64,000 nucleotides of DNA from Marinobacterium alkalitolerans (GCF_017776525.1 NZ_JACVEW010000020.1:1-64000), one strand, 5' to 3'; counted from the stretch's first letter, positions 8,249 to 18,001 are shown. The notes: generated by a model not told the origin, from the sequence alone. Program-made: numbers and translations.

Positions 8249-10866
8249 TATTGGATTGGGAACACTGGGATACCGTTGCGATATTGGCCACCAGTGTGGT
8301 GGCAGCTCTTGCAACCGGCTTTGCCTTTATCAAGACCCGATACCACCTGCACCAGTCCAGGCGCCAACAGCAGGTGTTGAGCGCTGTCTCCCACGTCAAC
8401 AACAACTTCCTTCTCTACAAGGACCCAAGGCGTCGTTTTGGCGAGCTGCTGGAAGTGCTGAAGTCGCTTACCGGCTCCCCCATGGGGCTGATCAGCGAGC
8501 GCATGGAACATGAGGACGGCACGCCCTACATGCGCTGCTACGCCATTACCAACCTTGCCTGGGACGAAGCCTCCAGAAGGCTGTATGAAGACAACATCGA
8601 CCAGGGCATTGATTTCAACAATCTGGACAACCTGTTCGGTCAAGCGCTGACGACCGGCAATGTCATCATTGCCAACCACGACACCTTGAAACTCAGACCC
8701 GGCAAAGCGCCGAAAGGCCACCCCGAAATTGAGTCATTTATCGGCATTCCTCTGAAGTTTCGCGGCGAAGTACTGGGCATGTTTGCACTGGCCAACAGCC
8801 CGCAGGAGTACTCACAAGAATTTGTAGACTGGCTCTCGCCGTTGACCAACACGATTACCGGCATCCTGTATGCGTTCAGGATTGAGCGCGCCCAAAGGGA
8901 AGCCAGCCGACGAATGCTCGAAGCCCTGAAAGAAACCGAAGAGGCCAATCAGGTCAAAAGTGATTTTCTGGCCACCATGAGCCATGAGATCCGCACTCCG
9001 CTGAATGCCGTGGTGGGCATGCTCGACTCCCTGGCCAGTACCACCGCGCTTACTCCCTTGCAGAAAGACTACATTCAAACAGCCGACAACGCTGCAGACA
9101 CCCTGTTAAGCCTGATCAACGACGTGCTCGATTTCTCCAAGATCGAAGCCGGCCAGCTCACACTGGAGCAAAAACCGGTCAATCTCTGTGAGCAGGTGCA
9201 AATGGTGATGACACTGGCGGCCTCCACACCCGCAGCCGAGGGCATCGATCTCTACATTGATGCGGATCCGGAAACCCCGCTGGAAGTCATTGGCGACCCT
9301 GTTCGCCTTCGACAGATCATGCATAACCTGATCGGCAATGCGGTCAAGTTTACGCATGAGGGGCATGTCACCGCCTCATTGGCACCGATCAAGGATGCCA
9401 GCAACCGCCAAACCGGCATCAGGCTCAGCATCGAAGACACCGGTATCGGCATTGCCGCCAGTAATCAGGCGATTATCTTCAACGCCTTTCGCCAGGCAGA
9501 CCACTCTTCAACGCGTGAATACCAGGGCACCGGGCTTGGCCTGGCCATTACCCGACATCTGGTTGATGCCATGGACGGGGAAGTTGAGGTTGCCAGCCAC
9601 CTGGGCCGCGGCTCCCGTTTCACCCTCAACCTCCCCTTGCAGGCCCATGGATCCGCAACACTGGATTCCGGCCTGGAAGCGCTGCCTCTCGGTCAGTGCA
9701 AGGTACTCTGTGTCACCAACTCGCATCAGCTGTATGAAAACCTTTATCGACTGCTCTCGCAGCATACAGAGTGTGTGGATTGTCACTTCAAGCCGCTTAT
9801 CGAGGACGACTCAGCGGGCAGTTACAACCTGCTGCTGGTCGATGACCGCCGCTACCCGCTTGATACTCAGTCCCTGCGCACATGGATACAGCAGCAATCC
9901 GGGCAAGGCGAGGTCATTGCCCTGAGTAATCGTGACCTGTCGGAGTTGTTCATTCCGGTGAGTGTCCAGATCCCTCATCCGGTTTCAGCTCTTGAGCTGA
10001 TCAATGCCCTCACGGCCCTTTACCGCCCAGAGCTTATGCCACCCCCTTCACTGCCCAAGGCTGAGCCCGCTGCCCCCGTCACCCCCATAACCGATGGACT
10101 TAACATCCTGATTGCTGAAGATAACCCCATCAACCACAAGATGATGCAAATTCTGATGGACCGGGCCGGAGCCGACTACCGGATTTGCGCCGATGGCCGT
10201 CAGGTTCTGTCAGCACTGGAGGAGGATCCGGATTACGACGTCATTCTGATGGATGTGCATATGCCACACCTGGACGGGTTTGACACCACACGTGCCATTC
10301 GCAGGCTGGACGCCCCCTTGAACCAGATTCCGATTATCGCCGTTACCGCCGATGCACTGGCAGGCGACCGGGAAAAATGCCTCGAAGCCGGCATGAACGA
10401 CTACCTCGCCAAGCCCATACGGTTGACCGAATTACAGCGCGTGATCGCGCGTACTCTGGCGTCACGGTTTATACAGGAAGACATGAATAACGGGGTTGAG
10501 CCGGAATTGACCGTAGTCGATTTTGACCCCGACAGACTGACGACCGATCTTGGCGGAGTGGAGAATGCGATCGTCCTGATCAACGAATTCGCCAACAGTC
10601 TTCACTCTGAACTTGCTCTGATAAAGCAATCGATGGAGCAGGAGGACAGCGATCAGGCCAGCGCTTTGGCGCACCGATTAAAAGGCAGTGCGCGCTCACT
10701 GCAGTGTCAGAAGCTGGCACACCAACTGGAAGTATTGGAACAACAGACACGCTCAGCACATTTTGACCCTGCACGCCTCACCTTGCAGCAGCTCGAGCAA
10801 GATCTGCCTGCACTGGAGTTGCGCCTGCTGCACTTCTGCTCCCAAAACCTGAACCGGGATTTCTAG
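8245..10866 (+). CDS. Hybrid sensor histidine kinase: TM-GAF-HisKA-HATPase-pseudoREC-REC-Hpt
   Basis: An 873-residue membrane kinase. One transmembrane helix spans residues about 10-29, with almost no periplasmic part. A GAF-like domain (about 45-220) and a coiled coil follow. The dimerisation domain carries the phospho-His H247 in SHEIRTPLN, and the ATPase domain (350-465) has N, DTGIGI and GTGLGL boxes. A degenerate receiver lies at about 485-600 and lacks the N-terminal acidic pair and the Lys. A complete receiver follows (D670 in LMDVHMP) and a C-terminal Hpt (H810 in HRLKGSAR). The design resembles BarA/ArcB phosphorelay kinases. The Hpt would pass phosphate to a free receiver; the best candidate is the hemerythrin-linked receiver encoded just upstream and overlapping by four bases. 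The input signal is unknown. Confidence 0.9.
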   Translation: MILDWEHWDTVAILATSVVAALATGFAFIKTRYHLHQSRRQQQVLSAVSHVNNNFLLYKDPRRRFGELLEVLKSLTGSPMGLISERMEHEDGTPYMRCYAITNLAWDEASRRLYEDNIDQGIDFNNLDNLFGQALTTGNVIIANHDTLKLRPGKAPKGHPEIESFIGIPLKFRGEVLGMFALANSPQEYSQEFVDWLSPLTNTITGILYAFRIERAQREASRRMLEALKETEEANQVKSDFLATMSHEIRTPLNAVVGMLDSLASTTALTPLQKDYIQTADNAADTLLSLINDVLDFSKIEAGQLTLEQKPVNLCEQVQMVMTLAASTPAAEGIDLYIDADPETPLEVIGDPVRLRQIMHNLIGNAVKFTHEGHVTASLAPIKDASNRQTGIRLSIEDTGIGIAASNQAIIFNAFRQADHSSTREYQGTGLGLAITRHLVDAMDGEVEVASHLGRGSRFTLNLPLQAHGSATLDSGLEALPLGQCKVLCVTNSHQLYENLYRLLSQHTECVDCHFKPLIEDDSAGSYNLLLVDDRRYPLDTQSLRTWIQQQSGQGEVIALSNRDLSELFIPVSVQIPHPVSALELINALTALYRPELMPPPSLPKAEPAAPVTPITDGLNILIAEDNPINHKMMQILMDRAGADYRICADGRQVLSALEEDPDYDVILMDVHMPHLDGFDTTRAIRRLDAPLNQIPIIAVTADALAGDREKCLEAGMNDYLAKPIRLTELQRVIARTLASRFIQEDMNNGVEPELTVVDFDPDRLTTDLGGVENAIVLINEFANSLHSELALIKQSMEQEDSDQASALAHRLKGSARSLQCQKLAHQLEVLEQQTRSAHFDPARLTLQQLEQDLPALELRLLHFCSQNLNRDF

Positions 10867-10922
10867 CACCGAACGATTTCCATCGACTGAACCGCCACGC
10901 TGCTGCTTCACGTAGCAGTGGC

Positions 10923-12446
10923 ATGACGACCTCATCCCTGCAACTGGTCTGGTTCAAACGCGACCTGAGACTGGCCGATAGTCCTGCCTTAACGGAAGCG
11001 GCCCGCCACGGAAGGGTACTTCCGTTATGTGTTATTGAGCCCGGCCTGTGGCAACAGCCCGACATGTCTGAGCGACACTGGCAGTTTTGCCGTGACAGTC
11101 TCTCTGATCTGGAATCGGACCTGGCTGCGAGAGGAATACCGCTGCTGATTAGAAGCACCGACATACTCGAAGCCCTGCGCGAGCTGAAAGCGTTTTATGG
11201 CACTTTCACCCTCTGGTCTCATGAAGAAACCGGCAATCACTGGACCTACCAGCGCGATCTTCAGGTAGCTGCCTGGTGCCAGGCAGAAAGCATAGAGTGG
11301 CATGAGCTGCCACAAAACGGCGTGGTAAGACGGCTGAAAAACCGTGATCACTGGGCCGAATACCGGGAATCCAGAATGCAGTCGCCCACGCTCCCGGTGC
11401 CTGCGCTGCAAGCGCCTGACATACTACCGCTCTTGCACGGGCTGCCCGACACACCCACCGGGACTCACTTATCACCGCTGCGCCAGCAGCCGGGCGGTCG
11501 CAGCGCGGGGCTGCGCTGCCTTGAAAGCTTTCTGCACCAGCGCGGACGTGATTATCGCTTTGCCATGTCCAGCCCCAACACGGCCTATGCCGCCTGCTCT
11601 CGTCTCTCGCCCCATCTGTGTTGGGGAACCCTGTCGGTACGCGAGGTATTTCAGGCCGCAGAGCTGGCAAAAAAGCATTCTCAGGATCCAGCCTGGAAGC
11701 GCTCACTGCGCAGCTTTATCAGCCGACTCTATTGGCACTGCCACTTCATGCAGAAGCTTGAAGACATGCCAGCGCTGGAGTGGACACCGATCCACCCGCT
11801 GTTTGCCGACCTGGATCGAACGCTGGACACTGAACGCCTTGAACGCTGGGCCAAGGGCCAGACCGGCTGGCCTTTCGTTGATGCCTGCATGCGGGCACTC
11901 AACGCACGCGGCTGGATCAACTTTCGCATGCGCGCCATGCTCACGTCGGTCGCCAGTTATCACCTCTGGCTGCCTTGGCAGGACAGCGGCCGGGTGCTGG
12001 CTCGGACATTTATCGATTACGAGCCGGGCATACACTGGCCGCAGATTCAGATGCAGTCCGGTACCACCGGCATCAATGCCATCCGTGTATACAACCCTCT
12101 CAAGCAGGGGCTGGAACTTGATCCACAGGGTCATTTCATCCGCCGCTGGGTGCCCGAACTGGCCAGCGCCCCCCTCTCGGCCCTGCACGAGCCGCGCATG
12201 CTGAAACAGCCCTGTTACCCCAAACCGCTGGTTGATTTGAGTCAGGCCGCCCGTACGGCAAAAGACAGGATCGCAGCCATCCACCGTCACCCTCAATTCG
12301 ATGCGATCAGTCGCGGCGTCTATCAGCAGTTGGGCAGCCGCAAACGCAATGGACGTTCAGGGCGACGTCAAGCACCAGCCAACCATGCCAGTCGCCGCCG
12401 CCCGTCAGCAGCCAGCCCCCAGCTGAGCCTCTGGGACCAGGCATAA
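10923..12446 (+). CDS. Photolyase/cryptochrome-family flavoprotein
   Basis: A 507-residue member of the photolyase/cryptochrome family. The N-terminal alpha/beta antenna domain (1-150) starts with LVWFKRDLRLADSPAL. The FAD-binding helical domain (about 200-430) contains SRLSPHLCWGTLS, FRMRAMLTSVASYHLW and DYEPGIHWPQIQMQSG. The enzyme uses light to repair UV dimers or acts as a photoreceptor. The C-terminal 40 residues are a basic, low-complexity tail ending SPQLSLWDQA. It is the first gene of a tight set with DUF2256 (16 bases downstream) and DUF3429. DUF2256 proteins are known neighbours of, or fused to, some cryptochromes, which favours a cryptochrome-like member over a classical PhrB. CPD versus (6-4) specificity cannot be settled from sequence alone. 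Confidence 0.85.
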   Translation: MTTSSLQLVWFKRDLRLADSPALTEAARHGRVLPLCVIEPGLWQQPDMSERHWQFCRDSLSDLESDLAARGIPLLIRSTDILEALRELKAFYGTFTLWSHEETGNHWTYQRDLQVAAWCQAESIEWHELPQNGVVRRLKNRDHWAEYRESRMQSPTLPVPALQAPDILPLLHGLPDTPTGTHLSPLRQQPGGRSAGLRCLESFLHQRGRDYRFAMSSPNTAYAACSRLSPHLCWGTLSVREVFQAAELAKKHSQDPAWKRSLRSFISRLYWHCHFMQKLEDMPALEWTPIHPLFADLDRTLDTERLERWAKGQTGWPFVDACMRALNARGWINFRMRAMLTSVASYHLWLPWQDSGRVLARTFIDYEPGIHWPQIQMQSGTTGINAIRVYNPLKQGLELDPQGHFIRRWVPELASAPLSALHEPRMLKQPCYPKPLVDLSQAARTAKDRIAAIHRHPQFDAISRGVYQQLGSRKRNGRSGRRQAPANHASRRRPSAASPQLSLWDQA

Positions 12447-12461
12447 CATCCGGAACACACC

Positions 12462-12629
12462 ATGCCGCGTATGAAACGCAAAACCGAGCTGCCTGAAAAA
12501 ACCTGCCCTGTTTGTCAGCGTCCTTTCAGCTGGCGGCGCAAATGGGCCGAGTGCTGGGATGAAGTGCGCTACTGTTCCGAGCGCTGTCGCCGCCAACGCC
12601 GACCCCATGGAGGTGTTAAATATGATTAG
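12462..12629 (+). CDS. DUF2256 small zinc-ribbon protein
   Basis: A 55-residue protein that is easily missed because of its size. It has a CPVC pair near residue 15 and a second cysteine pair (C38, C42) in YCSERCRRQRR, forming a four-Cys zinc site, with the typical WRRKWAECWDEVRYCS core of DUF2256. It sits between the photolyase gene and a DUF3429 gene. Its last eight bases overlap the DUF3429 start, which implies translational coupling. The function is unknown; the repeated association with photolyase/cryptochrome genes suggests a partner role in DNA or FAD handling (inference). Confidence 0.88.
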   Translation: MPRMKRKTELPEKTCPVCQRPFSWRRKWAECWDEVRYCSERCRRQRRPHGGVKYD

Positions 12630-13017
12630 AACCGCTCACTGGCTTGGCTATGCCGGCCTGATCCCCTTTGTGGGACTGACTCTTGGCATGGGCCTGCACC
12701 CGCTAACACCGGTTGCCTTTGTAACCTACAGCGCGGTGATCTTGTCTTTTCTGGGCGGCATACACTGGGGCGTTGCTCTCAGCAGACCGGAATGGAGCTC
12801 CGCTGTTCGATTGTGCCTCTGCATGCTGCCCAGTCTGCTGGGCTGGCTGGCCCTGCTTCTGCCGATGACCGGCACCCTGGTCCTGCTGATCGGCAGCTAT
12901 CTGATCTGGTGGGGATGGGATCGTATTCAACTGGATCAACCCGACTACCGCCGCCTGCGCTTGCACCTGACAGCGGTAGCCGTGCTATGCCATTTTGTCT
13001 GGCTGATTCAGACCTGA
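12622..13017 (+). CDS. DUF3429 small inner-membrane protein
   Basis: A 131-residue protein with four to five hydrophobic helices and the motif [12 protein letters not shown] (about residues 34-45), typical of DUF3429 (TMEM69-like). The start at ATG 12622 is set by a strong GGAGGTG site seven bases upstream; longer readings from 12559 or 12607 would place that site inside the gene. It overlaps the DUF2256 stop by eight bases and ends tail-to-tail over the M18 peptidase gene by ten bases. The function is unknown, but the family often travels with photolyase genes. Confidence 0.85.
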   Translation: MIRTAHWLGYAGLIPFVGLTLGMGLHPLTPVAFVTYSAVILSFLGGIHWGVALSRPEWSSAVRLCLCMLPSLLGWLALLLPMTGTLVLLIGSYLIWWGWDRIQLDQPDYRRLRLHLTAVAVLCHFVWLIQT

Positions 13018-14312
13018 TCGGTTTGCAGGAAGCGCTGCAGCACCCGGTACAGCCCATGTGCATCTTCGCTGCCTGCCAGTTCTCGAATGGAATGCATGGC
13101 GAACTGAGGCACACCGATATCCAGGGTTTTAACCCCCAGCTCTGACGCCGTGATGGGACCGATAGTGCTGCCACAGGCCATATCGGTGCGAACCACAAAG
13201 CTCTGTACCGGCACACCGACCAGTTCGGCCAGATCACGGAACAGCGCACTGGTTTCGCTGTTGCTGGCATATCGCTGATTGGCGTTAATCTTGATCACCG
13301 GCCCCCGATTCAGCAACGGACCGTGATTGCCGTCGTGTTTGTCACTGAAATTGGGGTGCACACCGTGCGCGTTGTCAGCCGAAATCAGCATGGAACGCGA
13401 CAATGAACGGTTGCGCTGATCTGCATCCGGCAATACGCGCTCAAGCCACTGGCTCAACATCGGTCCCTGGGCTCCGCAGGCACTCATGCTGCCCACTTCT
13501 TCATGGTCGTTGCATACCAGCACCTGTCCCGCAGCCGCCTCACCACCATCGATCAGGGCCTGCAGGCCGATAAAACAGCTCAGCAGGTTGTCCAGCCGGG
13601 CAGACGCCAGAAACTCCTGATGCAGGCCAACCGTTGCAGCCTTCTGGGTGTCGTAAAAACAGAGTTCGTAGTCCAGCACACTGTCAACGTCATCCACCCC
13701 CTGCTGACCCAGATGCTGCTTCAACAACTCACGAAAGTCAGGCTTCTCACCGGCCTGCCCCATGATGACCGGCAGGAAGGTTTGAGCATTGATGCTGCGG
13801 CTGGCATTGGCCTCCCGATCAAGGTGAATGGCCAGACTCGGCAGAACCGCCACCGGCTGCTCAAAATCGATCAAGTGGCTCAGAATACGCCCGGATACAT
13901 CACGACAGGTGACACGCCCGGCCAGCGACAGGTCGCGGTCAAACCAGGGGTTGAGCAATACGCCTCCATACACCTCAACACCAAGCTGAAAGTAGCCCTG
14001 CTTATGCAACTCCGGACAGGGCTTGACCTTGAGGCAGGGCGAGTCGGTATGGGCTCCGATCAGCCGCCACCCTTGGCTCACGACCGCACCGGCATCCGGC
14101 TGGCGCCAGGCAATAATGGATGAGTCGTTCCGCGTGATGTAGTAGCCCTGCCCGGACTCCAGCGTCCAGGTATCGGCTTCATCCAGCACGACAAACCCGG
14201 CTGCATCCAGCCGTTCGGCCATACTGCCAACAGCATGAAAGGGGGTTGGAGAGGCATCCAGAAAGGCCTTCAGGGATGCGTTAAAGTCTGCCAAAGACTG
14301 GTGCTGCGCCAT
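13008..14312 (-). CDS. apeB: M18 family aminopeptidase (aspartyl aminopeptidase type)
   Basis: A 434-residue cytoplasmic metallo-aminopeptidase that removes N-terminal acidic residues from peptides. Metal and catalytic motifs are in order: [13 protein letters not shown] near residue 90, [17 protein letters not shown] near 265, [12 protein letters not shown] near 310 and a C-terminal FAMHSIRE. The length is normal for the bacterial family. The FKBP lipoprotein gene is directly upstream: its stop overlaps the ATG at 14312 by one base, so the two form an operon. Confidence 0.92.
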   Translation of the reverse strand: MAQHQSLADFNASLKAFLDASPTPFHAVGSMAERLDAAGFVVLDEADTWTLESGQGYYITRNDSSIIAWRQPDAGAVVSQGWRLIGAHTDSPCLKVKPCPELHKQGYFQLGVEVYGGVLLNPWFDRDLSLAGRVTCRDVSGRILSHLIDFEQPVAVLPSLAIHLDREANASRSINAQTFLPVIMGQAGEKPDFRELLKQHLGQQGVDDVDSVLDYELCFYDTQKAATVGLHQEFLASARLDNLLSCFIGLQALIDGGEAAAGQVLVCNDHEEVGSMSACGAQGPMLSQWLERVLPDADQRNRSLSRSMLISADNAHGVHPNFSDKHDGNHGPLLNRGPVIKINANQRYASNSETSALFRDLAELVGVPVQSFVVRTDMACGSTIGPITASELGVKTLDIGVPQFAMHSIRELAGSEDAHGLYRVLQRFLQTDQV

Positions 14313-14836
14313 TACTGGACCTCCTCATTCTTGATCACCTCGATCAGCTCAACCTTGAAAATCAGCGTGGAGTTGGCCGGAATATCCGGTGACGGGCTGG
14401 TGGCACCATAGGCCTGCTCAGGCGGCAGATACAGCATGGCCGTTCCGCCCTCATGCATCCGAATCAGACCGTTACGCCAGCCACGCACAACCTGTTTAAG
14501 CGGGAAACGTGCAGGCTTTTCACGCGCATAGGAACTGTCAAACACATGACCATCCACGCGCCTGCCTTCGTAATGGACCACCACCGTGTCCGCCGCAGTC
14601 GGACTGGCCCCGGTTCCCTTGACCAGGTGCTCGATCTGCAAACCACTCTCCAGCACTTCGACACCTTCCCGCTTGGCATTTTCTGCCCGAAACCGATCAC
14701 CCGCCTGACGGGTTTCATCGTTCAGGGCCTGCTCAAGCAGTGCCTGTTGCCGTTTTTCCTGCTCGGGGTCAGGCCCGCAGCCGGTCAGAACACCAACCGT
14801 AGCAAGGCCCAGCAGCATAGTCTTCCAGATCTGCAT
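14312..14836 (-). CDS. FKBP-type peptidyl-prolyl isomerase lipoprotein
   Basis: A 174-residue protein with a lipoprotein signal (lipobox LTGC, Cys20), so it is probably anchored in the outer membrane and faces the periplasm. A helical dimerisation region (about 25-65) precedes one FKBP domain (about 75-172, with [18 protein letters not shown] and [13 protein letters not shown]). It resembles the FkpA/Mip group, which assists folding of envelope proteins. It is the first gene of a two-gene operon with the M18 peptidase. Confidence 0.88.
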   Translation of the reverse strand: MQIWKTMLLGLATVGVLTGCGPDPEQEKRQQALLEQALNDETRQAGDRFRAENAKREGVEVLESGLQIEHLVKGTGASPTAADTVVVHYEGRRVDGHVFDSSYAREKPARFPLKQVVRGWRNGLIRMHEGGTAMLYLPPEQAYGATSPSPDIPANSTLIFKVELIEVIKNEEVQ

Positions 14837-14956
14837 TCGCGATAGCTCCGTAATAACTCCAAGTCGATGATTTTACATTACCTGACGCGATGACTACACT
14901 CATCAGGCTGTAGCCGACGGAACTCAACGCTTGGAGATCTGTCACACAAGATACCT

Positions 14957-14982
14957 CTGACAATCAGGGACGGGATTGTCAG
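14957..14982. promoter_or_regulatory. Perfect inverted repeat upstream of prc
   Basis: CTGACAATC and GATTGTCAG are 9-base perfect arms around an 8-base centre, ending 40 bases before the prc start. It may be a regulator site or an mRNA hairpin in the leader. No named regulator consensus is matched with confidence. Confidence 0.5.
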
Positions 14983-15022
14983 CCTGTATCGCTCCAGCCT
15001 CACGATCGGAGATCTGCGCCCC

Positions 15023-17113
15023 ATGTCCAAGCTGATCCATTCCCTTGCCACCGCCGCGCTGACACTTTTCATTACGCTGCCGTCACAGGCCGCGATTGCG
15101 CCCCTGTCCCCCGCTCCCGTGCACAGCCAGACGCTGATGGATGTGGTCACGGCATTGCAGGACGATCACTACAGTGAAGTGGCGTTCAATGACCAGTTGT
15201 CGCAAGCTGTTTTCCAGCAGTACCTGGATGCGCTTGACCCCGAACGCAGCTACTTTCTGGCCAGCGACATTGCGGAGTTTGAGCAGTATCGAAACCAGCT
15301 GGATGATCAGATTCTGGAGGGGCAAACCCAGGCTGCATTTGCGATTTTCAACCGTTACCAGCAGCGCAGGGATGAGCGTCTCGAATACATGCTGAATGCG
15401 CTGGACACCGCCGAGTGGGACTTTTCACAGGAAGAATATCTGGATACTGATCGCAGTGAGTCCCCCTGGCCGGCAAACCAGGCCGAACAGGATGAACTCT
15501 GGCGCAAGCGCCTGAAAAGCGCCGTTCTGAGCCTGAAGCTGGCCGACAAAACCGTCGATGAAGCCCGTGACATCCTGCGCAAACGCTACCGGAACCAGCT
15601 CAAGCGCCTGGAGCAGGCAAAGAGTGATGACGTGTTCGAAAGCTTCGTCAACGCACTCACGCACGAATTCGACCCGCACACCCAGTATTTTTCACCGCGC
15701 GGGTCAGAAAACTTTGAAATCAACATGAGTCTCTCTCTCGAAGGCATCGGGGCTGTTCTGCAGGCCGAAAACGACCAGACCAAGGTCGTTCGTCTGGTGC
15801 CTGCAGGCCCTGCCGACAAGGCGGGTCAACTGCAACCGGCTGACATCATCGTGGGTGTCGGCCAGGGCGAAGAGGGAGAGATCGAAGATGTGGTCGGCAT
15901 GCGCCTGGATGATGTGGTGAGCAAGATTCGCGGCCCCAAGGGCACGGTGGTTCGGCTCGAAATCATCCCGGCTGATGCGGTTGACCGCCAGGCTCGCAAG
16001 GTCATCGAAATCACGCGCAACAAGGTAAAACTGGAAGAGCAGGCTGCGCGCAAACGCATTCTGGAGCTGGAGCGCGACGGCAAGCCCTACAAGCTGGGCG
16101 TGATTGAAGTGCCCACGTTCTATATCGACTTTGCCGCACTGCAAAAGGGCGACCCCAACTATAAAAGTACCACGCGCGATGTGGAACGCCTTATTCATGA
16201 GCTGCGTGATGAAAACATCGATGGCCTGATAATGGATCTGCGCAATAACGGCGGCGGCTCCTTGCGTGAAGCCAACGAACTGATCGGCCTGTTCATTCAA
16301 CGCGGTCCGACCGTACAGATTCGTGACGCCGATGGCCGCATCGATATACTGGGGGACTTCGACCCCAAGGTCGCCTGGAACGGCCCCATGGCCGTGCTGG
16401 TAAACCGCCTGAGCGCTTCGGCTTCGGAAATCTTTGCCGGCGCAATTCAGGATTACAACCGCGGTATCATTGTTGGCAGTCGCACCTTCGGCAAGGGCAC
16501 CGTGCAGACCCTGCAGCCCATTGACTATGGCCAGGTTAAACTGACCCACGCCAAGTTCTATCGCATCTCCGGTGACAGCACCCAGCACCGAGGTGTTGAG
16601 CCGGACATCAGCTTCCCGTCCCTCTACACCCTGGAGGATATCGGTGAAAGCTCTCTGGACAAGGCACTGCCCTGGGATAAGGTCAGAGCGGTACGTCATG
16701 GTCGTTACCCCAGCCTGAGCCCGTTCATGTCAGCACTGCTTGAGCGTCACGAGAACCGCACCGCTGACGCACCGGACTTTGTCTTTATGCGCAAGCAAGC
16801 CGAACATCTTCAAACCCAAAGAGATGATCAGCGGTTGGCATTAAGTGAGGCCCTGCTGCGCGCCGAGAAAGAGCAGAATGAAGGCTGGATGCTGCAGGTG
16901 GAGAACGAACGCCGCGCCGGTGTAGGACTGCCTCCCATCAATCAGCTGAGCGAAGCGGACGACGACCTGCCGAAGGACGAACAGGGCCGACCGATCAACC
17001 CTGAAGCCGAAGCAATTCTGGCAGAAAGCGGGGAGATCCTGATCGACCTGATCGATTTGACGCTGCGCCATACGGCCTCAAGCGAAGCAGCCAACCCCAA
17101 GGGTGACCACTGA
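15023..17113 (+). CDS. prc: Carboxy-terminal processing protease Prc (Tsp)
   Basis: A 696-residue periplasmic S41 protease with signal peptide MSKLIHSLATAALTLFITLP. It trims or degrades envelope proteins and tagged substrates. An N-terminal helical domain (30-225) precedes a PDZ domain (about 235-330, EGIGAVLQAENDQTKVVRLV). The catalytic Ser/Lys dyad is visible in NRLSASASEIFAGA and RTFGKGTVQ, and a DUF3340-type C-terminal domain follows. The length matches E. coli Prc. The ribosome site CGGAGAT lies 9 bases before the ATG. A membrane-anchored coiled-coil protein starts two bases after the stop and is probably co-translated; it could be an adaptor or an unrelated passenger. Confidence 0.93.
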   Translation: MSKLIHSLATAALTLFITLPSQAAIAPLSPAPVHSQTLMDVVTALQDDHYSEVAFNDQLSQAVFQQYLDALDPERSYFLASDIAEFEQYRNQLDDQILEGQTQAAFAIFNRYQQRRDERLEYMLNALDTAEWDFSQEEYLDTDRSESPWPANQAEQDELWRKRLKSAVLSLKLADKTVDEARDILRKRYRNQLKRLEQAKSDDVFESFVNALTHEFDPHTQYFSPRGSENFEINMSLSLEGIGAVLQAENDQTKVVRLVPAGPADKAGQLQPADIIVGVGQGEEGEIEDVVGMRLDDVVSKIRGPKGTVVRLEIIPADAVDRQARKVIEITRNKVKLEEQAARKRILELERDGKPYKLGVIEVPTFYIDFAALQKGDPNYKSTTRDVERLIHELRDENIDGLIMDLRNNGGGSLREANELIGLFIQRGPTVQIRDADGRIDILGDFDPKVAWNGPMAVLVNRLSASASEIFAGAIQDYNRGIIVGSRTFGKGTVQTLQPIDYGQVKLTHAKFYRISGDSTQHRGVEPDISFPSLYTLEDIGESSLDKALPWDKVRAVRHGRYPSLSPFMSALLERHENRTADAPDFVFMRKQAEHLQTQRDDQRLALSEALLRAEKEQNEGWMLQVENERRAGVGLPPINQLSEADDDLPKDEQGRPINPEAEAILAESGEILIDLIDLTLRHTASSEAANPKGDH

Positions 17114-17115
17114 CC

Positions 17116-17910
17116 ATGAAGCTGGGCAAACTGAGTATCGTACTGCTGATTCTGGTGCCGCTGCTGCTGATTGCCGCCGGCACCGCCAGTTACTTCGCTT
17201 ACCAGAGCATGCAAGCCCAGCACGAAGTCAATTTGGCCGATCTTGAAAAGTTCGGCTACGAGATGGTGCCCAGCAACACCTATACCGAAAGCACGGGAGA
17301 ACTGGGTGCCAAGCAGCTGCCGGCCACTTTTGCAGAGAAGAAACTCACTCCCACAGAGCGGGTGATTCGTGGCCTGATGCAGGACAAGGAGAATCTGCTG
17401 GCCGAGCAGCTGGCCCTGAAAGACCAGATCGAGGCCCTGAAGCAGCAAATTGCTGAACTGGAAGAGTACAAAAAGCTGAATCAGCATTTTGCCCCCGAGA
17501 CGTTCGAGCAGGAACTGGAGCGCACCAAGGCCCAGCTTAAAAGCACGCTGATCCGGTTACCGGAAGCAGAGCGCTTTTCCAACATTCAAATCGAAGTCAT
17601 GTCAGCCGCCGGCATGCAGGAGTACCGCCGTTTTGTCCGTGCCAACCGCTTGATGCTGGAGCACGAACAGCGTGCGGATATCATTCAGAACCATCTGCCC
17701 TCCTTCGCCTTCTGTGTCGGAAGCGCCGTGGAGCTGGCAGCCAACAACCTGGAAGAGCTTCGCCTGCTGGTAAACTGGTTCAACCGCCCCGAAGAAACAA
17801 ATCTGCCTGCCCCACTGGCCGCTGACCTAGACAAGCTGCTGCCGGCCTGCCAGCAACCCTTGCGCCAGGCCCTGCAGGACACCCTGCCCAAGCCCACCAC
17901 TGTTGGTTAA
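17116..17910 (+). CDS. Membrane-anchored coiled-coil protein of unknown function
   Basis: A 264-residue protein with an N-terminal membrane helix (LSIVLLILVPLLLIAAG, about residues 6-28), so the rest should face the periplasm. A coiled coil at about 90-130 (ENLLAEQLALKDQIEALKQQ) is followed by a helical C-terminal domain with two cysteines, in AFCVGSAV and LPACQQP, that could form a disulphide. I do not recognise a family. It begins two bases after prc and precedes rpsA by 190 bases. The prc operon suggests a link to periplasmic proteolysis, but nothing in the sequence proves it. Confidence 0.7.
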   Translation: MKLGKLSIVLLILVPLLLIAAGTASYFAYQSMQAQHEVNLADLEKFGYEMVPSNTYTESTGELGAKQLPATFAEKKLTPTERVIRGLMQDKENLLAEQLALKDQIEALKQQIAELEEYKKLNQHFAPETFEQELERTKAQLKSTLIRLPEAERFSNIQIEVMSAAGMQEYRRFVRANRLMLEHEQRADIIQNHLPSFAFCVGSAVELAANNLEELRLLVNWFNRPEETNLPAPLAADLDKLLPACQQPLRQALQDTLPKPTTVG

Positions 17911-17925
17911 TTTTGCATCGCGTAC

Positions 17926-17954
17926 TGGCGTGCGCTGGCATACACCTGTATAAT
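17926..17954 (+). promoter_or_regulatory. Promoter of rpsA
   Basis: TGGCGT (17926-17931), a 17-base spacer and a perfect TATAAT (17949-17954). The predicted transcript has a leader of about 140 bases before the rpsA ATG. Confidence 0.65.
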
Positions 17955-18001
17955 TTTGCAACTTTACATTTACCGCGCCGGGTGCACATCGCCAGCCCAG
18001 T

